DNA of 5,497 bases from Eubacteriales Family XIII. Incertae Sedis bacterium. GTDB taxonomy: Bacteria > Bacillota_A > Clostridia > Peptostreptococcales > Anaerovoracaceae. Below the pieces are notes generated by a model. That model was not told the origin of the DNA. It did no database searches and was given only the letters and a program-made list of their open reading frames with translations. The position numbers and the translations under genes are program-made. The stretch covers positions 1 through 5,497 of the forward strand of contig JAITHG010000099.1 in the NCBI GenBank assembly GCA_031280075.1, given 5' to 3'. The first letter of the stretch is position 1. Each line of letters opens with the position of its first letter. Shown one piece after another: positions 4,588-5,497 of this stretch.

Positions 4588-5358
4588 ATGGTTTGCATGG
4601 GAATCCTTCTTTTTGCAATCTTTCTGATCTACTGCGTCGGCACCGTCGTGAGCGGCATGCGTACTGCGCGGCAGTTCCGTGGGCGGCGTGTGGACGAAAG
4701 GCAGCGACTCAGCGTCTACCGGCAGTCCGTGATTCTGTCGTGGTCTGCTGCCCTTTGCATGCTTGTCGTCGCTTGGCTTGCGGGCTTCACGCCGGGCGCG
4801 CTTGGCATCCGCCTGCCTGATCTGGGCGCATTTCAGGGCAGCTTCGCCTTTTCGCTCGCTGCCATCGCAGTGGGTGCTGCCGCGTTTGTGGTCATGTCCG
4901 TCCAGTGCATCCGCTTTGCCACGTCCAAGGAGAGCCGTGCGGCGGCATGGCGGCAGCTCTCCGAAGGTGCTGTGGACGGCGTGCTGAAGGATTTCACTGC
5001 CGAATTGATGCTGCCGCGCTCGGGACGGGAACGGAGGATGTTCCCCTTCGTCGCCTTTACGGCTGGCATATGCGAGGAATTTATCATGCGGGGGGTGGCG
5101 TTCGCCTTGGTCTTGGTCTTGCTCCCAGGCATCCAGCCCTTCCTTCTCCCCGTGCTCAGCGCTGCCCTGTTCGGATGCGCCCACGCCTATCAAGGCTTAT
5201 CGGGTATCGCGAAAACGGGGGCGGTCGGGCTGCTGCTCGGCTTCCTGTACCTCGGCACGGGATCGCTGCTTCCGTCCGTCCTGCTTCATGCCGTGACCGA
5301 CCTGTCAAATGAATGCATTGCACCGATGGAAGGGGACACAAGGGGCGAGGAAGGCTAG
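4588..5358 (+). CDS. CPBP-family intramembrane glutamic protease
   Basis: This 256-residue polytopic membrane protein carries the three CPBP (CAAX protease and bacteriocin-processing, Abi) motifs: EExxxR as CEEFIMRG (E163, E164, R168), FxxxH as FGCAHAYQG (F195, H199), and HxxxD as LLHAVTDLSN (H234, D238). Hydrophobic segments lie near 4-22, 48-66, 85-106, 152-162, 170-196, 207-223 and 226-240. Members cleave within membranes using the motif Glu and His; in Gram-positive bacteria some confer bacteriocin self-immunity, but no bacteriocin gene is visible here, so the substrate is unknown. Two in-frame ATGs, 4588 and 4597, are possible starts; neither has a good ribosome site, which is unusual next to the strong sites elsewhere. 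The preceding palindrome should insulate it from the EamA gene. The DUF1905 gene follows after 8 bases, suggesting co-transcription. Confidence 0.87.
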   Translation: MVCMGILLFAIFLIYCVGTVVSGMRTARQFRGRRVDERQRLSVYRQSVILSWSAALCMLVVAWLAGFTPGALGIRLPDLGAFQGSFAFSLAAIAVGAAAFVVMSVQCIRFATSKESRAAAWRQLSEGAVDGVLKDFTAELMLPRSGRERRMFPFVAFTAGICEEFIMRGVAFALVLVLLPGIQPFLLPVLSAALFGCAHAYQGLSGIAKTGAVGLLLGFLYLGTGSLLPSVLLHAVTDLSNECIAPMEGDTRGEEG

Positions 5359-5366
5359 GGGACAGA

Positions 5367-5497
5367 ATGACAAACCAGAAGACCTACGAATACGATACGA
5401 CCATCCTTGCGGAGCCTGAGCACGGCGGTGCCTACGTCGCCTTCCCATACGATGTCCGGGCAGAATTCGGCAAAGGGCGCGCCAAGGTGCATGTGAC
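5367..5497 (+). CDS. DUF1905 domain protein, N-terminal part (3' end outside window)
   Basis: An ATG at 5367 opens a frame to the window edge giving 43 residues: a TYEYDTTILAEPEHGGAYVA strand pair followed by FPYDVRAEFGKGRAKVHV. This matches the start of DUF1905 proteins, small beta-barrel proteins of unknown function whose signature is (I/F)P(Y/F)DVxxxFGKxRxKV. Some family members carry a C-terminal YdeI/OmpD-associated-type helical segment, which would lie outside the window. GGGGA at 5358-5362 lies only 4 bases before the ATG, and a further AGGAAGG at 5348-5354 is about 12 bases away, so initiation may rely on ribosomes finishing the CPBP gene 8 bases upstream. Confidence 0.82.
   Translation, partial: MTNQKTYEYDTTILAEPEHGGAYVAFPYDVRAEFGKGRAKVHV

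Noticed and set aside
4438..5193. 251-residue ORF on the minus strand
   Set aside because: It runs antisense through the CPBP gene and the palindrome; hydrophilic shadow composition.
1..5497. Defence system, CRISPR array, prophage or transposase gene
   Set aside because: No repeat-spacer pattern, nuclease, integrase or transposase motif was found; the CPBP protease alone does not make a bacteriocin or defence locus.

Overview
This is a moderately GC-rich bacterial chromosome segment. Shine-Dalgarno sites such as GGAGG, TTGACA/TATAAT-type promoters and the mix of gene families suggest Bacillota (possibly Negativicutes-like) or a related anaerobic Gram-positive lineage. No rRNA or phylogenetic marker is present, so the taxonomic guess is weak. 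Every intact gene lies on the + strand. No CRISPR array, insertion sequence with a transposase, or integrase is visible.

Layout, left to right: the 3' end of a monofunctional catalase gene (1-362); a 157-bp imperfect foldback repeat (443-599); a strong promoter (626-654) driving a GPR1/FUN34/YaaH-type acetate/succinate transporter gene (705-1301); a perfect 12-bp-arm inverted repeat (1315-1342); a GNAT acetyltransferase pseudogene that lost its middle (1426-1640); and a promoter (1637-1666) followed by about 400 nt of non-coding, hairpin-rich sequence holding a perfect tRNA T-arm mimic (1768-1784). Then come an SPFH/slipin-family gene (2082-3191); an intergenic stretch with a partial dispersed repeat, a predicted promoter and a doubtful 53-codon ORF (3192-3446); an EamA/DMT transporter with a 23-histidine tail (3447-4493); a 62-bp near-perfect palindrome that is both a bidirectional terminator candidate and a dispersed-repeat candidate (4500-4561); a CPBP intramembrane protease gene (4588-5358); and, 8 nt later, the start of a DUF1905 gene running off the window (5367-5497).

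The genes do not form one pathway. Most look like independent transcription units separated by repeats and hairpins; only the CPBP protease and DUF1905 genes are close enough to suggest co-transcription. The common theme is membrane and stress physiology: peroxide removal, small-acid uptake, membrane scaffolding, metabolite or metal-linked export, and intramembrane proteolysis. The parts least explained by ordinary annotation are the structured leader with the T-arm mimic upstream of the slipin gene and the two foldback repeats. I see no convincing new multi-gene system.
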